In this document: one piece after another, positions 45,240 through 57,844 of the stretch | Layout: each line of letters starts with the position of its first letter | Position numbering within the stretch: the stretch's first letter is position 1 | NCBI GenBank assembly: GCA_029891345.1 | Contig: CM056993.1 | Span: 106,817,300 to 106,881,299, forward strand | Source of the DNA: Dryococelus australis | Taxonomy: Eukaryota; Arthropoda; Insecta; Phasmatodea; Phasmatidae | Direction: 5' to 3' | DNA length: 64,000 nt | The notes under the pieces: generated by a model | Told to the model about the DNA's origin: nothing | The model's input: the letters and a program-made list of their open reading frames with translations, nothing else | Databases searched by the model: none | Position numbers and translations under genes: made by a program

Positions 45240-47000
45240 TTGCTGGCTAGGTTAATTCAACATTTTCGAATCTCATGATTACTTCATTCTCTAACTTTCT
45301 GTTGAGGGGGGGGGGGGGTCCCTGGCGTCTGGACCCACTTCTTCCACACTTAAAAACAATGGAAGATAAAAATATTGAAACAGATAGTGATGTGCCTATA
45401 TAAATCCTCAAAGAGACTGATTGAATCAATTTTTGACGGTCTTTGTGGGCTACTTCGATTTGGGTACTTCCCATTGTTTCTATCGAGTTGGAATTGCGCA
45501 GATGTGTGTGTGTCTTCCACAAGAATGGTAGCAGCATTGTGTATTAGTAATACACCTTTTTTTTAATATTGTGATACGGTGTAGCCCATGTGCTTGATCA
45601 CTAATTATTTCCTCTAAGAGGACATAATATACTGCCCCTCCACTCTTCTAGACTTTGCAGAGATTCATCTTTATTGAACTGACGCTTAATGCCACAAGTT
45701 CAGTACTCTTCTGCACTGTCCAATACGTACCATTTCTTGATGCGGAATAGTGGAAAAGGAAAATCAAAACTAATCTTTATTGGCCTATAACATTGATACC
45801 TCTTTTGAGATTCTCCACGGGAGCAGTTGTATGAAAGTACATAAAACAATTACAGAAAACATTTTCGTAATTTTTGGTCTATAAAATAACATTAAAAATA
45901 GCAATTTAGTGACTAACACGTGCCTTACCTGTTGTACAGTTTATAAACATCTGTTTATTAGCAAATACAGATCATAAATATTGACTGTAGTCCAGAATAT
46001 AAAATTTTATGACACTCCGCACGTGACAACTATTTCTGGTAATTTATAAGAAGAACATAAATAAAAATGCAAATGTGATGTAATGAATTTCTTTCAGGAT
46101 ACCATAACGGAAAATTTGACATTAACATTTCACATATCCTGTGAAACGTGTAAAAATACGTTACTATCGAACATAACCGAATGCGTTATTCTTACGTTGA
46201 CCAGAGCAGGAGTGAGACTTCTTTCATTGCCAGTATTTACCATAATATGGCAATTGACTGTGTGTCGCTGTTTATAATGGCCGGGAATGTTTATAGCACC
46301 TGCCACGGAGAAATTGTGGCCTAACGCAGGGAACACACGAAGTAAAGATTTATGGCCTGCGCTGTGACCAAGGCTTCTCATTTTACTAACCGCGTGGTGC
46401 CATAGTCGCAGGTGATAATTGCTGATTTACAATAACGACAATACTAAGTGTTCGCTTGGCTAGTCACGGGTAATAGAGATTCTAAACGTCAAGGGTAATT
46501 ATATTTTTATATTGATATGAATTAAATTTATTTATTTAGCAGCGCTACATTGAAATTTTGGACATCTTTACGTGGCGAGACTGCAGGCACACATGGGAAA
46601 AAAAACTAAGCGACTTATAATCCTGAGTCATCACTCTCTGGAGAACATAATACTGCCAGAATCTTAAAGGCTATTTAAGATTTTGTCTTAGTTGAAATTT
46701 TATTTCAAAAACCTACACTATTTTAATCAGTCATTTATTCGTTAATCTCGAAAATTGGTTCTCAAACGACGGTCATAAATTTTGAAGACCTTTCGTCAGT
46801 TTAAGAGTCAGTAGATTGTAACTTTTTTTTCTCTCGTTAATACTCTCGCTTTATTCTTGTAGACTATTCGGAAGTAGTTAACGTAGTGAACCAACCTAAA
46901 GATTGGGATTCGAACTTTGAAATTCCTGTTTACAGGTTAAAACAACAGAGCAGTTAAGAATACAGAGGTAAAACAACCACCTATACGTCGAACTCTAGGG
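45240..47000. other. AT-rich intergenic DNA
   Basis: No supported feature other than a G-run of 12 or so at 45306-45318. Confidence 0.4.
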
Positions 47001-47003
47001 GTC

Positions 47004-47037
47004 ACGATGGCTGAGCTGTTAGACTGCTAGCCTGCTC
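47004..47037 (+). mobile_element. SINE family 1 head fragment
   Basis: GGTCACGATGGCTGAGCTGT and TAGACTGCTAGCCT match the tRNA-like head at 7364. It is cut off at the left edge of MITE-A10. Confidence 0.5.
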
Positions 47038-47399
47038 CAGCCTGCATATTTTTAATGGGCGCACTGAGTGGCATTGCCCAGTAAAGTTAGTAATGATGGA
47101 TGGAACGTAGGTACATATATTAAGGTCAAATAAAATGTGTTAGGTAACCGTTTGTCAGAATTTAAATTATTTCTTCCATTTTCTGTTTTTTTTTTTATGC
47201 ACCGAAGTGTAAGAATGAGCAGATTTGTAAGATGTTTTCTTTCCTAATAATTAAATAGTTTCACTTGACCGACACATGAACAAAGTGCTGAGGCACATGG
47301 CAATGTTGATTTTAAATAAGGCGGAAGAATACACGACGTGTATACAAGTAGATCTTAAGCAGGGCTTCAAAAGTGCTGACTTTATTACGAACAGTCTAT
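47038..47399 (-). mobile_element. MITE-A copy 10, 3' end missing
   Basis: Reverse copy starting inside the family at CCTGCATATTTTTAATGGGC and ending TTATTACGAACAGTCTA. About 65 bp of the family 3' end is absent, replaced by the SINE head. Confidence 0.85.
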
Positions 47400-47734
47400 A
47401 CCTTACAATGCTTTGAACAGTGCCTTGTCTGGAAATATTTCTCGCGAAATATCACTTTTGTCCCTACCTACAACGACCAAATGAGAGTACATGTAAACTG
47501 GATGCATAAATGAGCGTGTTTGTTAATACAGTTATTATGCCTGGCTTGATTCTTTGTAGGCTGAGCATTAGACGCTGACCGATTGCATATCCTCGTTGTG
47601 TTTCAACATCCTCAGTTCAGGCTGATCCCAGTGTAGATGCAGCTTATAAGTGGGGAAATGAAAATTTCGCGAATTTATTTCGGGACAAGATAGAAATCAA
47701 AGAAGTATATAGTGAAGTCACCTTCGCAATTGGA

Positions 47735-47956
47735 TCACAGTTTATTAGACTCGCCCTGCACGCCTTTGAGCCAATAGGAGACTTGCAAGGAAACACTTTG
47801 CGAAGCCCATAACTGCCAGGTGTGGGGCAACAGCTGAGGCTCCAGTATGCAGAGGACTGAGGAGTCTAGCCTATAGATCATTGAACTGGCGAAATGTTCC
47901 TGTCCCCACTTATACTTATAAGTTTTCACGATTCCTCTGTCAAGAGGCTGAGACAC
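47735..47956 (-). pseudogene. Tigger/pogo-type transposase fragment
   Basis: Minus strand reads SQPLDRGIVKTYKYKWGQEH. The QPLDxGI-K-K pattern is the C-terminal part of the DDE domain in Tigger/Jerky/pogo transposases (usually QPLDQGIIKxFK). Only about 30 codons look homologous. Its edge is MITE-D3. Confidence 0.45.
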
Positions 47957-47967
47957 ACATTAGCAGC

Positions 47968-48257
47968 TCCACTTGCTTTTTCGCGAAAAAATTTGCGCAG
48001 AGGCTAGACTTCAGTATCCTATGTTCACACTTGCGGTCTTACTTTGGCTATTCGCCGCTTGTCTTTGTGTGAAAATAGTCTATTACATGAGTGAGTCAAT
48101 AATAATGAAGTTTCTCTTATATACTGACCATACGTGATTCGTCGGTAGACAGATTAGACGCGTAAAAATTCAAATGATCCAATCACCAAAGAGGTTCTGA
48201 ACAAAAGAGCGTTGGAACACAACGTGTTGTGAAATCTATTCGCGAAAAACAGGTGCC
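47968..48257 (-). mobile_element. MITE-D copy 3
   Basis: CCACTTGCTTTTTCGCGAAA to CTATTCGCGAAAAACAGGTG; the interior closely follows copy 2 at 15820. Confidence 0.85.
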
Positions 48258-48365
48258 GCTACGTATTTCCACTACACAAAAAAAATTATTCATTAGTGTA
48301 ACGTGGGTAGATGCGTCATCGATTGCCGGTCCGTCACCATTCGTTATCGCCGCGCGCTTGGAGTT

Positions 48366-48595
48366 ATAGACCGTTCACGGTAAAGTGATCATTTTTTAAA
48401 GTCGTCACATGTGGAATAATAGTCAGTAAATATATTTTATTTTAGACGTTATCTTTCAAGTGCGGCGGAATATACACACTGTGTTTATTACTTACGTGAC
48501 GATATTTATTTAAAAACAGTGGTTAAAATATAAAAATTGGCTGAAAGAAAAAATTACTAGAGCCTCAGATGTGCTCACTTTATTGTGAACAGCCT
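48366..48595 (+). mobile_element. MITE-C copy 3
   Basis: TAGACCGTTCACGGTAAAGT to TTTATTGTGAACAGCCTA, with TA on both sides. MITE-B5 follows within 8 bp. Confidence 0.9.
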
Positions 48596-48602
48596 ATAGA
48601 TA

Positions 48603-49022
48603 TAATCCATTCACGGTTACTTCCTACTTTGATGAAGCCCTGGTAAAGTTCTACTTCCAGGATATTCCTCCGCCTCTTGCAAACTATTCTTAAATAAGTC
48701 AAGAATATTACACCAAAGGACAACGCACCGAATTCGTGCGCACTCAGTGATAATAATGTTTTGTATGCGAACTATGTCTTATTGGGCGATACAACACACG
48801 TGTTTTCTCACTGTTTTAAAAATATTAATTATAAATTAAATATGATAATTTATAAATAAAGTATTGGTAAAACTTCAAATTAACGAATATAAGATCCTTT
48901 TATCTCGAGTTATATAACGCTGTGATACACGGCGTATTTAGTAAACAAGCGAACACGTCATTCATGGGGTGATTTTCCAAAGGTTAGATTGAAAAAGTGA
49001 GAAGAAACCGCGAATAGACTAT
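48603..49022 (+). mobile_element. MITE-B copy 5, best-defined copy
   Basis: TAATCCATTCACGGTTACTT to AAACCGCGAATAGACTA, flanked by TA. At 420 bp it serves as the family reference. Non-coding. Confidence 0.9.
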
Positions 49023-49024
49023 AT

Positions 49025-49470
49025 TGTTTGCGTTGTTTAAAAACCGATTTGAATAATAATTGTATTGTGTAGGTGACCGTTGACGTAAGTGTTGTGAATG
49101 CACCAGGAGATCATATTTAGCTTCATTTTCTCATACAGAACTCAAATTCCATCCAGTCATCAGAGCAGATTCGTACACAGAGAAGAAATGAAGTAGCGGT
49201 TCCTTTGATGTTGATGTGGGCGTACCCCATTCCCTTGATTGGCTGTACGATGTTCTGGGAACGGCCTCGTGTTTGAATGGCTACTGCATGCTGCGAAATG
49301 TTCCCTATTGGTTGAACTGCCGGCAGGCGAATAGGTCACCGCGCGCTGATTGGTGAACTGCGTTCCAACATTTTTGCTGGCGCGTTTTGGCCCGGGGGTG
49401 GAGGAGGGGGGGAGGGGTGTCCGCGCTCTGTAATTCAGTTGAGAACTTTCAGTAATCGCGAGTTTGTCAT
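49025..49470. other. GC-richer stretch with ATTGG boxes
   Basis: CCAAT-type boxes in inverse orientation at about 49238, 49311 and 49358 precede a G-rich block at 49391-49420. This resembles an RNA polymerase II promoter, but no gene start was found. Confidence 0.25.
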
Positions 49471-49902
49471 AAGCTGTTCACAGTAAACTGAGCACTTTTG
49501 AAAGCCCTGCTTAAGCTTAAGCTCTACTTGTTTACCCGTGGCGTATTCTTCCGCCTTATGTAAAAGTAACATTCACATGGGCCTCATCACTTTATTCATG
49601 AGTCGGTAAGGTGAAATTGTGAAATTATATGAAAAATAAATATTCTACAATTCTTGTAGTTTTTACACTTCGATGCGTTAAAAAAAAAAAATCTGAAAGC
49701 GAAAGTAATAATTTAAGTTATCATAAATTGTTACCTACTACTGTTCTTTCGACATTAAGATATGGAACTACATTCCATCCATCGTTGCCAACGTTACTGT
49801 GCGCATGTCACTCACTGGACCCGTTAAAATAGATGCAGGTAGGGGCAGTGACTTTTTTCTAAGGTTGAGTTCAAAAGTGCTCACTTTATCGTGAACAGCC
49901 TT
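49471..49902 (+). mobile_element. MITE-A copy 11
   Basis: Full-length: TAAGCTGTTCACAGTAAACT to TTTATCGTGAACAGCCTT, with TA at the right. Confidence 0.9.
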
Positions 49903-50211
49903 TAATGTGTCATGTTGCACGTGCGTACAAATAGCCCACTCGACGCCGGAACTGAGTGAAACGTTAGTCACCTGTTGCGACAAGGTCAGGCGGATCTCGA
50001 AGTAAGGCGGCTTGACTTCTCGAATGACTACAACCCGAGCGAGTGGGTGTTGCTGCCTTTTCAACTACCTTTGTCGCTTTCTCTTCAGAAACTTAACTAG
50101 TGTGATGACCCGGCCATTAACCGTCTCTCCCTTCTGTCCTTCCTCGTCTTTTGTGAACAAAGAATTATTTACACTTAACATCTCAGGGTCCTCTATATTT
50201 TAATTTAAATA

Positions 50212-50214
<3 letters not shown>

Positions 50215-50295
<81 letters not shown>

Positions 50296-50492
50296 GGAAA
50301 TTAAAACATTTTTTTTATAATAAAACGGCCAGTCCTTATAGACTGTGTACCGGAACATACAACTAAATGAATGCACTTCTAATAAATATATATATATTGT
50401 CACTTAGATATTATTACAATATATAATCGCTTATACAATGTTGCCTTCTGGCTCAATCAAAGGAAATAAAAAAAACACATACACACATATAC

Positions 50493-50535
<43 letters not shown>

Positions 50536-50672
50536 GTGCATTCATTTAGTTGTGTGTTCCGGTACACAGTCTGTAAGGATATAAAAGTTTTCTGGCCGTT
50601 TTATTATATAAAAATAAATGCTTTAATTTCCTTTGAATGAGCCAGAAGGCGTCATTGTGTAAGCGACAATAA
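50215..50672. repeat. (AT)n/(CATA)n foldback with repeated inverted arms
   Basis: AGACTGTGTACCGGAACATA with ACTAAATGAATGCACTTCTA (50340-50382) has its inverse at 50532-50575. CAATGTTGCCTTCTGGCTCA (50437-50456) has its inverse at 50638-50660. AT runs lie at 50215-50265 and 50500-50530. Block order shows more than a simple palindrome. Confidence 0.8.
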
Positions 50673-50689
50673 ATAAATTCAAATTTATT

Positions 50690-51555
50690 TACTAAGATGT
50701 CCGTCTGAACTGTTTGAGGACGGCACGAATTTACTAGCACTGAGGAAATGTTTGAAGTGAGCTGCCTATATTCGACACTACATCAATATAATTTTGGTTG
50801 GTCTCTGTATTTCCACTTACCATTGTCCTATTGGTCCTGGCTACACTGGACACGCCTACTGTACTCTGCAACGTTTATTATTGGCTGGCCGTCGGCCCGT
50901 CGACCAATGAAATCACGCGTTTACTGTGAACCATTTAATTTGTGGAGATAGAAATAACAAGTTTCACAATCCAATGTGTTCGTTTGAAAAATTATTAAAA
51001 AGAACAGGTTTATTTTTACAAATTGAACTGTTGGCTAGTTCTCATTTTTTACTTAGATTCCGATAACGTCCAGCTTTCTCTTCAAGAGCAAATAAATTTC
51101 CATATTACCATAGCTCCGTGTATATACGTGCATACTCCTCAAAAGGTTAATAGGTTTTGTAATCTGGTGCTACACGCAAGATACTATAGCAATTAATTTT
51201 TTTTAATGATATCGTGAAGCAATAATAATCAGCACACATATTTCCTCACCACTCGTAGGTATAACACCCGACTGTCGCTTTAATTTACTAACCAGGAACT
51301 TAGTGGTAGACCCCACTGAGCAACACACTTCAGCTTTTGTAATAAAAAGTCTAGGTATTGTTGGCTTATAAATTGTGTTTAACGCTTTGTAGACTATGCT
51401 CGAGTGTAGCTCGAGCAAAGCTAAGTTGAAAGTTTATTTATTGTTCAGAACAAAACTCGCACGGACGTGCAGTCTTTGTTCGACTAGTGTTTAACATGAC
51501 CTCACAAGAACACGACAGTGCAGTAACAATGACAATTTTTTATAGGCACTCAAAG
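50690..51555. other. Unassigned DNA
   Basis: CCAAT/ATTGG-type boxes near 50795, 50829, 50880 and 50903, but no gene. Frames on both strands lack domains. Confidence 0.3.
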
Positions 51556-51559
51556 GAAC

Positions 51560-51790
51560 ATGATTGATTTTAAATCCTTTTATACGGTAAAGGACATCTG
51601 ATTGGGTCAATACAACTCGGCTATTCATTGGTTGATGACCGGCCAATCATGAACGCTGTAAAGTACATGGTAGTGTCAGGTGTGGTATTGATCAATAGGA
51701 CGAACGTGAGTTCTAACAGACCCCAACAGAACCGGTGTTCTTGAAGTAGCGGACATAGGTCACTCACTTCTAATTTGTCTCAAGTGCCCA
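51560..51790 (+). repeat. Repeat G copy 2
   Basis: AGAACCGGTGTTCTTGAAGT, GGTTGATGACCGGCCAAT and CACTCACTTCTAATTTG match copy 1 at 15580. Confidence 0.55.
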
Positions 51791-52127
51791 TAAATGTGCG
51801 CAGACCTCAATGTGTTGATGCTCTTCAGTAGTCTTGCTTTAGCCCACGACTGTCCTTCGCTTTCGGTTCTCATGTTTCCTCTCCGCATGTTCATACTGGG
51901 CGGCCACCACTACGCCTTATATCGTCTCACGTGATTCTTGTTGGAAACTAATTTAGGCGACGTGGTGATAGACGAAGAAACTGTTTGTTTCTACGACTTG
52001 AGCAAAACGGCTTTAGTCGTATTACCTGCAGAGCTGTTGCCTATTAAGCCAGATTCCAGAACAGACCTTTGAAAGTGTTTTAAGCCAAACATCGCTGTCG
52101 CTAAGTCACCAACGGTGTTTGAAGTTC

Positions 52128-52305
52128 CGAGTATGCGAACCGTCCCTAGTTAAGCTTTCAGAAATAAAACTGGGGCGTTAAAAATGTACTGTTATTAAAA
52201 AACAGCTGTAAGGGAAACGACTCTGAGCGAGTATAGTACATTTTACCAAAACGGAAACGGCCACCGAATTTTTTATATGGAAATCGACTCTATATTCATC
52301 TCTTG
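52128..52305 (+). mobile_element. SINE remnants
   Basis: GTTAAGCTTTCAGAAATAAA with GGGGCGTTAAAAA resembles the SINE family 2 tail. AAACGGAAACGGCCACCG resembles the SINE family 1 body. Both are short. Confidence 0.4.
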
Positions 52306-52309
52306 TAAC

Positions 52310-53180
52310 AGGCAATTTGTGAGATGGACGCAGAAACTGCATTATTACATAAATGTGAACATAATTATATCTGGAGTTCTAATAATCGTAGGAATGTGAT
52401 TTTGATTTGTATGTATCCCACATAATGTTACGAGATGATATGGGTAGTTTAAGTGATCATTAGAGATGATGGAAAATCGCGAAAATGATTTGAGCCTACA
52501 TATCTTCGATAACACTCCAGCTAGTTTATTCTTTCATGATTGGATGAACAAGGTTTCGACTCGGCTAAGTTGTTTGCATACCAGTCACGAACGGTCTGCC
52601 GTATAGTATCAGAATTCTCATTGGTCCAGTGGAATGCGGTATTAACTTCATACATGCATGTCAGCCAATTAGTAAAGAAAACCGGCGGAAATGTATCGAG
52701 TACGTTGAATCCTAGCAAACAGTCAAATTTTCCAGCGATAAACCACTATCTCTAGTGATCATACGTGAATAAATATTGATTTGTCAATTTCAAGTAATGA
52801 TAAATCTAAAGGTATGAACCGTGGCTTATAGACTGTCTTCATGCCGAATTAGGTGAGGAAGGCAAATACTCTCTCATGGTATCAGCCGAGGGAAATCTTC
52901 TCAGCTTAAGGATCAAGGAACGAGTAGGCCACGCCTCCAGCTAATTTGAGGGTCAGGCCCCATACTGAAGTGATTAAAAATTATCTTTGATCAACATAAT
53001 GTTAGAAGTAACGTAATTTCATGTAGTAATTGCAATATTATTCGTCAAATTAAAACTAAGTAAGTTTAATGAGAATTGAGTAGGCTGTTCGTGAGGAATC
53101 GCAAGTGGGAATGTCACTTGGATACAAAGTCACACGCGATTGGCTGTTTCGGCATCCCTTGTGTTATTGGCTGGCGCGAG
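52310..53180. other. Unassigned intergenic DNA
   Basis: No supported feature. CCAAT-type boxes occur near 52618 and 52663. Confidence 0.35.
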
Positions 53181-53182
53181 CT

Positions 53183-53482
53183 GGATGGAAAGTAGTTCCA
53201 TATTTTAACGTCGAATGAAAAGTGATAGGACACCATTTGTGATAATTTATGTCATTTATTTCGCATTGTGTTTGTTTAATGCGTCAAAGTGTAGAAATGA
53301 ACAAAACTTTGTGAAATATTTTCTTCTCTTATAACTCCAGAGTTTCACTTGACCAACGCATGAATATAGCGATGAAACCCATCGCAATGATGATTTTACA
53401 TGCGGCTGAAGAGTACACAACGTCAGTGCAAGTAGTTCTTAAGCAGGGCTTTCAAAAGTGCTCATTTTACCGTGAACAGCCG
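53183..53482 (-). mobile_element. MITE-A copy 12, 3' end missing
   Basis: Starts inside the family at GGATGGAAAGTAGTTCCATA and ends TTTTACCGTGAACAGCC. Confidence 0.85.
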
Positions 53483-53931
53483 ATGGTCAACAACAAAAGA
53501 AACGTTTGTGTCGTATTTGTGGTAAGAGCTATCTGTGGCAAGTGCAGCCGCATGTTTTCGCCGAAGACCATACTCGCATTACAGGCCATTACCACCTCGT
53601 AGGTGCTCCCGGGATACCAGGTAATTTACGGCCTCGCCAAGGAGATGACAGCTTACCGCTCCTCCGACAGCTTGATTGGGCCTCCGCGAACACTGGATAC
53701 GGCCATTCCGGGCTTCTCCCATTATATCTCCTCTGTGGTGAAAAATGGCCAAGTGCGTAAACTCTCGTGAGCTCGCTTTGCATAAGCCATTATCGCGGTT
53801 CGCGGCGAGTGTACCCACGCTACCTGGCTTTAAAACGTCGCTCTCGGAAGCCGCCGTTTGTCAGCAGCGCTGCCAGCCACTCGTAGTTTTTTAGTTGCGT
53901 ACATAATTTTGGTCACGTAATTATCAGTAGA

Positions 53932-54452
53932 GGCACCTGTTTTCCGCGAAAAGATTCCAGGGCAAGTTGTATTTCGAAACACTAAAGTTAAGATCCACTT
54001 TCGTGATTAGATTATTTGAATTGATCTCATCTGTCTGTCCGAGGATCACGGACGGTCAGTATCGGCGAAACTTAATTCTGATTAGCTCACTCGTGTAAAG
54101 GCAATTTCCGGTAAAGTAAGCACTTTTAAAAGTCCTCTCATTTGGAGTAATAATCAATAAGAAGGTATATTTTATTTTATCCTTCAATGTCATTTTCCGA
54201 ATGCGAAGGAATATTCACATTGTGTTTATTATATGTTTCTTTTTTATTTAAAAAGTTGGGTAAAGGGTAAAAAATGGCTGAAAGAAAAAAGTAACTAGGG
54301 ACCCAAAAGTGCTCACTTTACCGTGAACAGCCTACAACAGGCTGTCTTCGGACAAAGACAAACAGTCAATAGTCAAACGAAGACTGCAAATGTGCACATA
54401 GGATATTGAAGCCTAGTCTCCACGAAATCTTTTCGCGAAAAACAGGTGGCCC
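53932..54452 (+). mobile_element. MITE-D copy 4 split by MITE-C4
   Basis: GGCACCTGTTTTCCGCGAAA to CTTTTCGCGAAAAACAGGTG. Removing 54098-54334 leaves about 285 bp, the family length. Confidence 0.85.
54098..54334 (+). mobile_element. MITE-C copy 4, nested in MITE-D4
   Basis: AAGGCAATTTCCGGTAAAGT to TTTACCGTGAACAGCCTA, inserted at TA where MITE-D2 has ATGTAACAGAC in its minus-strand reading. Confidence 0.85.
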
Positions 54453-54592
54453 TAATTATCAGTTATCCTCATGTGTGGCATTATCTTAGACTTTTGTCGC
54501 TGTTCATTAGGTTAAGTCGTCATAATTTTTACAAAATGTTGAAGGGAAAATACTAATGTAAAAGTAATACCAAGTTGTAGATTATTAGTAGT

Positions 54593-55932
54593 AGGGGCGG
54601 CGGGTTACTGGCTCACTGCTTGAATGACATGTGGGTGGAGAGGATAATCGATTGTTTGATTATTCGTTATAGCGATATATACTTATATAATATTCGATGT
54701 ATCAAACAGTCGATTAGTTGCTGATTAATTAATTAGTGTATTAGTTTGATATCAAATTTCTTTGATAAATTTTTTATTGTTTAATATGACATTTTTAATA
54801 TTACTTTATTGGGGTCGAAAGTATGGTGGAGCAAGACCGATGTGTCCTCTGTGACTTGCTAGAGTCGACTAGCCAGAGGAGTGGGTTGTCATTGTTTATA
54901 TAGGTGTTAATGGTGTAAGAATGGTTAAAGTAACATTTTAATTGTGAATGGAATGAGGGCACGCATGTCACTTCTGGTCCACTAAGCGACTGAGGAGTGG
55001 ATAATCAATTGTTCGATTAGTCGATTATGAGCAATGACACACGAGTCACTTCTGGACCACTACGAATTATGTTCAATTAGTCAACTGCAATAAGTATAGA
55101 TCATTAAAAAATTACTTTAATCATGGGATTACCACATGCAACATTAAATCGAATTAATATAGAGACGAGATATTAAAAATAACTTATGATAACTACGAGA
55201 CAAATTTATTAAAACGACTTACCCGAACACGGCAGAACAGAACACAAAATTTATATTAATATTGTAACGAAATTCCATGCCAATACTGCAAACACCTGAA
55301 TAAATGTCACTAAACAAAGTTAATAACACCAAACAAGTTTCACATGTTCACAATACACAACATTGTTAATGAAACTACAAGCCTAGATAAGTTAAAAAAT
55401 TTCCCCCTAATTTAATGACCTCCCACACTGATCCACACAGCCCAAATCTCCAGGTGTCATAAAAATTTCCCCCTGACAAAAATTCCCTCCAACACTGATA
55501 TAGACATACACGAAGCCACACATACTTCACCCTCATCGGCTCTGAAAACACACATAAAAATGATCACCCTAATGTCTGTTTTTAAAAACATGTAAGTTTT
55601 ATCATTTCACAAATGCGTATCTCGTTAGCTCATACTACCGCCACAATCGTTCGTCTATTGTGTAAGACTACTGGGAAAACCCGACACACATACTTTGTTA
55701 TATCACACGTTAATACACAGTACCACTGCTCTTACAAAAGTGTATGCTCGCCTAATGCGAAAGCCTAACACACACATTTCCCATAAATTAATAATAAAAA
55801 TAATAAAAACATTTCAATTAAATAAAAACATAGTAAATATCCGAACATGCCAGACTTTAATAAACGAATTGAGATGTGTATTAGGTATAAAACGTTCAAT
55901 GCCTTGCATTACCCAGGCAGCTCGCCGGCTCA
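54593..55932 (+). repeat. Left terminal inverted repeat of the Polinton
   Basis: Pairs with 62373-63912. It includes ATCGAT-rich subterminal DNA and two copies of CACTTCTGGNCCACTA (54969-54984, 55044-55059). The inner boundary is at CCCAGGCAGCTCGCC. Confidence 0.85.
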
Positions 55933-56782
55933 GATAGAACTATCGACTCCTGTGAGAAAGCAATTTCTCAGCCCACCTTGTCTCCTCTTCTTCGCGCACA
56001 ACCCAGTCAATGAAATTGGAGCAATTTCTCACGATGGGCGAGACCACATATTTCTGCACGATGGCCGAGACAACTCACCCCGACTGCTGCAATGCACTGT
56101 AGGCAAGGACAAACTCTGACTCTCACACCGCGCGGCAGAGAAGGCAATATATTATTTTACCCTTAGTGGCGTGGAGACAACAATATCAAGGAGGGGGAGA
56201 GTTTCGGAAACCATCCACTGCCATCCCACTCCTTCCCCAGTGTGGACGTTCGCCTACACATTTCCCACCCTCCATTTCCGCGTACCCGGCGAAGTTTCCC
56301 TGCAGAGTTCTACTCCATGTTTCTCCATCACTCTTGAGCAACTAGCTCCGTGTCGCGCTGAGCGATATGAATGCTGCCGCCCGCTGTGCTTGTCTCTTCT
56401 CTCACCCCACCTCCTCTGATGCATTTTCGACAAAATTTAAAAGAAAAAATACTCCAAATTCCCATGCCTCAGGCTGCTCGAAACCTAACATATTTATAGT
56501 TTCACCCAGTCTACTCCAACGTGTCGTCGATAAGAGCTTAGCGCAATATGTTATGCCTTACAGCTTGCTCAAACAGAACAGAACACTCTTGAAACCATAA
56601 TATTTTTTACCGATACTCCCAAAACTCCTCCAAGGTGTTGTAGGCAAAGACTAACTTAAGCTCTCATGCAGCTAAGAAAGCGATATATTATTCAACTAAC
56701 TGCTTCAGACAGCAAACAAATTTTAACCAATCACCAAGTCAACAGCCTTCCCGAACTGTCATCCACACAGCCGCAATTGCTA

Positions 56783-57017
56783 TAGTCCTTTCATGGTAAA
56801 AAGAGCACTTTTTGAAACTATTTTATTAGATATAATAACCAATTAATATATTTCATTATGGCCTTGGACTTTTGATTTTGGGTATGGTGAATGTATACAC
56901 TGTGTGTATTACTCACATGGTAGGGTTTACATTAACAACTGGTGGAAGAATATAAATTGGTTGAAAGGGATTAGTTACTAGGGCTTCAAAACTGCTCACT
57001 TTACCATGAACGGCCTA
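56783..57017 (+). mobile_element. MITE-C copy 5, inside the Polinton
   Basis: TAGTCCTTTCATGGTAAAAA to TTTACCATGAACGGCCTA, with TA at the left and A at the right. The insertion postdates the Polinton. Confidence 0.85.
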
Positions 57018-57581
57018 ATCGCACACTCCCTTTCCCACGACTGCACTCTTGTCCCAGCCCTGTCCACTATGACAGAGAAGCCAATTCCAAAGCAATGCTC
57101 TGAAAAAATCTCTCTATCTCATTTCCTCCTGATTATATATTTCTATACCATAACTTCAATGCATGCGACCTGGAAGAAATGATACTTCCGAAACCTGTGC
57201 ATACTACATTATAGTTAAAAACAAAAAAAAATTAACACAAAAATTGATGTTATAAGTCACGTGTTGTAAAACTATTTTTCATATATTTACACAGAAAATG
57301 AAATGATAACATGATATGTGTATTTACAATAATTAACCCGAGAAAAATAAAATTAACAACTTCCACTATTTATGAACCAGAAAATAGAATTACATCATTA
57401 ATTAAATGTTATAGATTACCACCCAAAAAATAGGAATGATTGAACAATAAATTATACATCCATTCCCCATCCAGAGGTTTATTAAATAAAATAGCACATT
57501 AAATATTATTCAAAATAGTTTTACTTAGTATAAAAACAATTTACAAAACATTGTATTTCAATCTTTTAAGATCTCGATTCT

Positions 57582-57812
57582 TCACCCACGAGTTGTGTGC
57601 TTTTGAGAAACCTCTCCATCGAACCAAGGGCTATTTCTTTTACTTTTAATGATTTTATCACTCAAATATTGATTTGTAGAATTAACTTTTTGCAATTTGT
57701 GTTTGTAAAAACCGCCTCTTATGGGATGACCATCATAGGTTTCTAGACAATACACTATGGGAAATGAATTTCTACCTTTAATAGTTTCAAATATTTCGTA
57801 CAGCCAATTCAC
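57582..57812 (-). pseudogene. Polinton integrase C-terminal fossil
   Basis: A short open frame with DGHPIRGGFYKHKLQKVN and a following KIIKSK stretch. This resembles the segment of Polinton integrases just before and into the chromodomain-like end, where GxFYxxELQKV is conserved. Only this part is recognisable. Identified from recall of the family. Confidence 0.55.
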
Positions 57813-57844
57813 CGTAATTTTTTCTCAAAGATTCCTTTCTGCTT

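Noticed and set aside
49230-49370. Host promoter with CCAAT boxes
   Set aside because: The boxes are real but short, and similar ones occur in several repeats here. No transcript start or exon follows.
55695-55937. 80-codon protein conserved in both Polinton repeats
   Set aside because: The two frames are alike because the repeats are alike. Only two copies exist here, so conservation cannot be judged.
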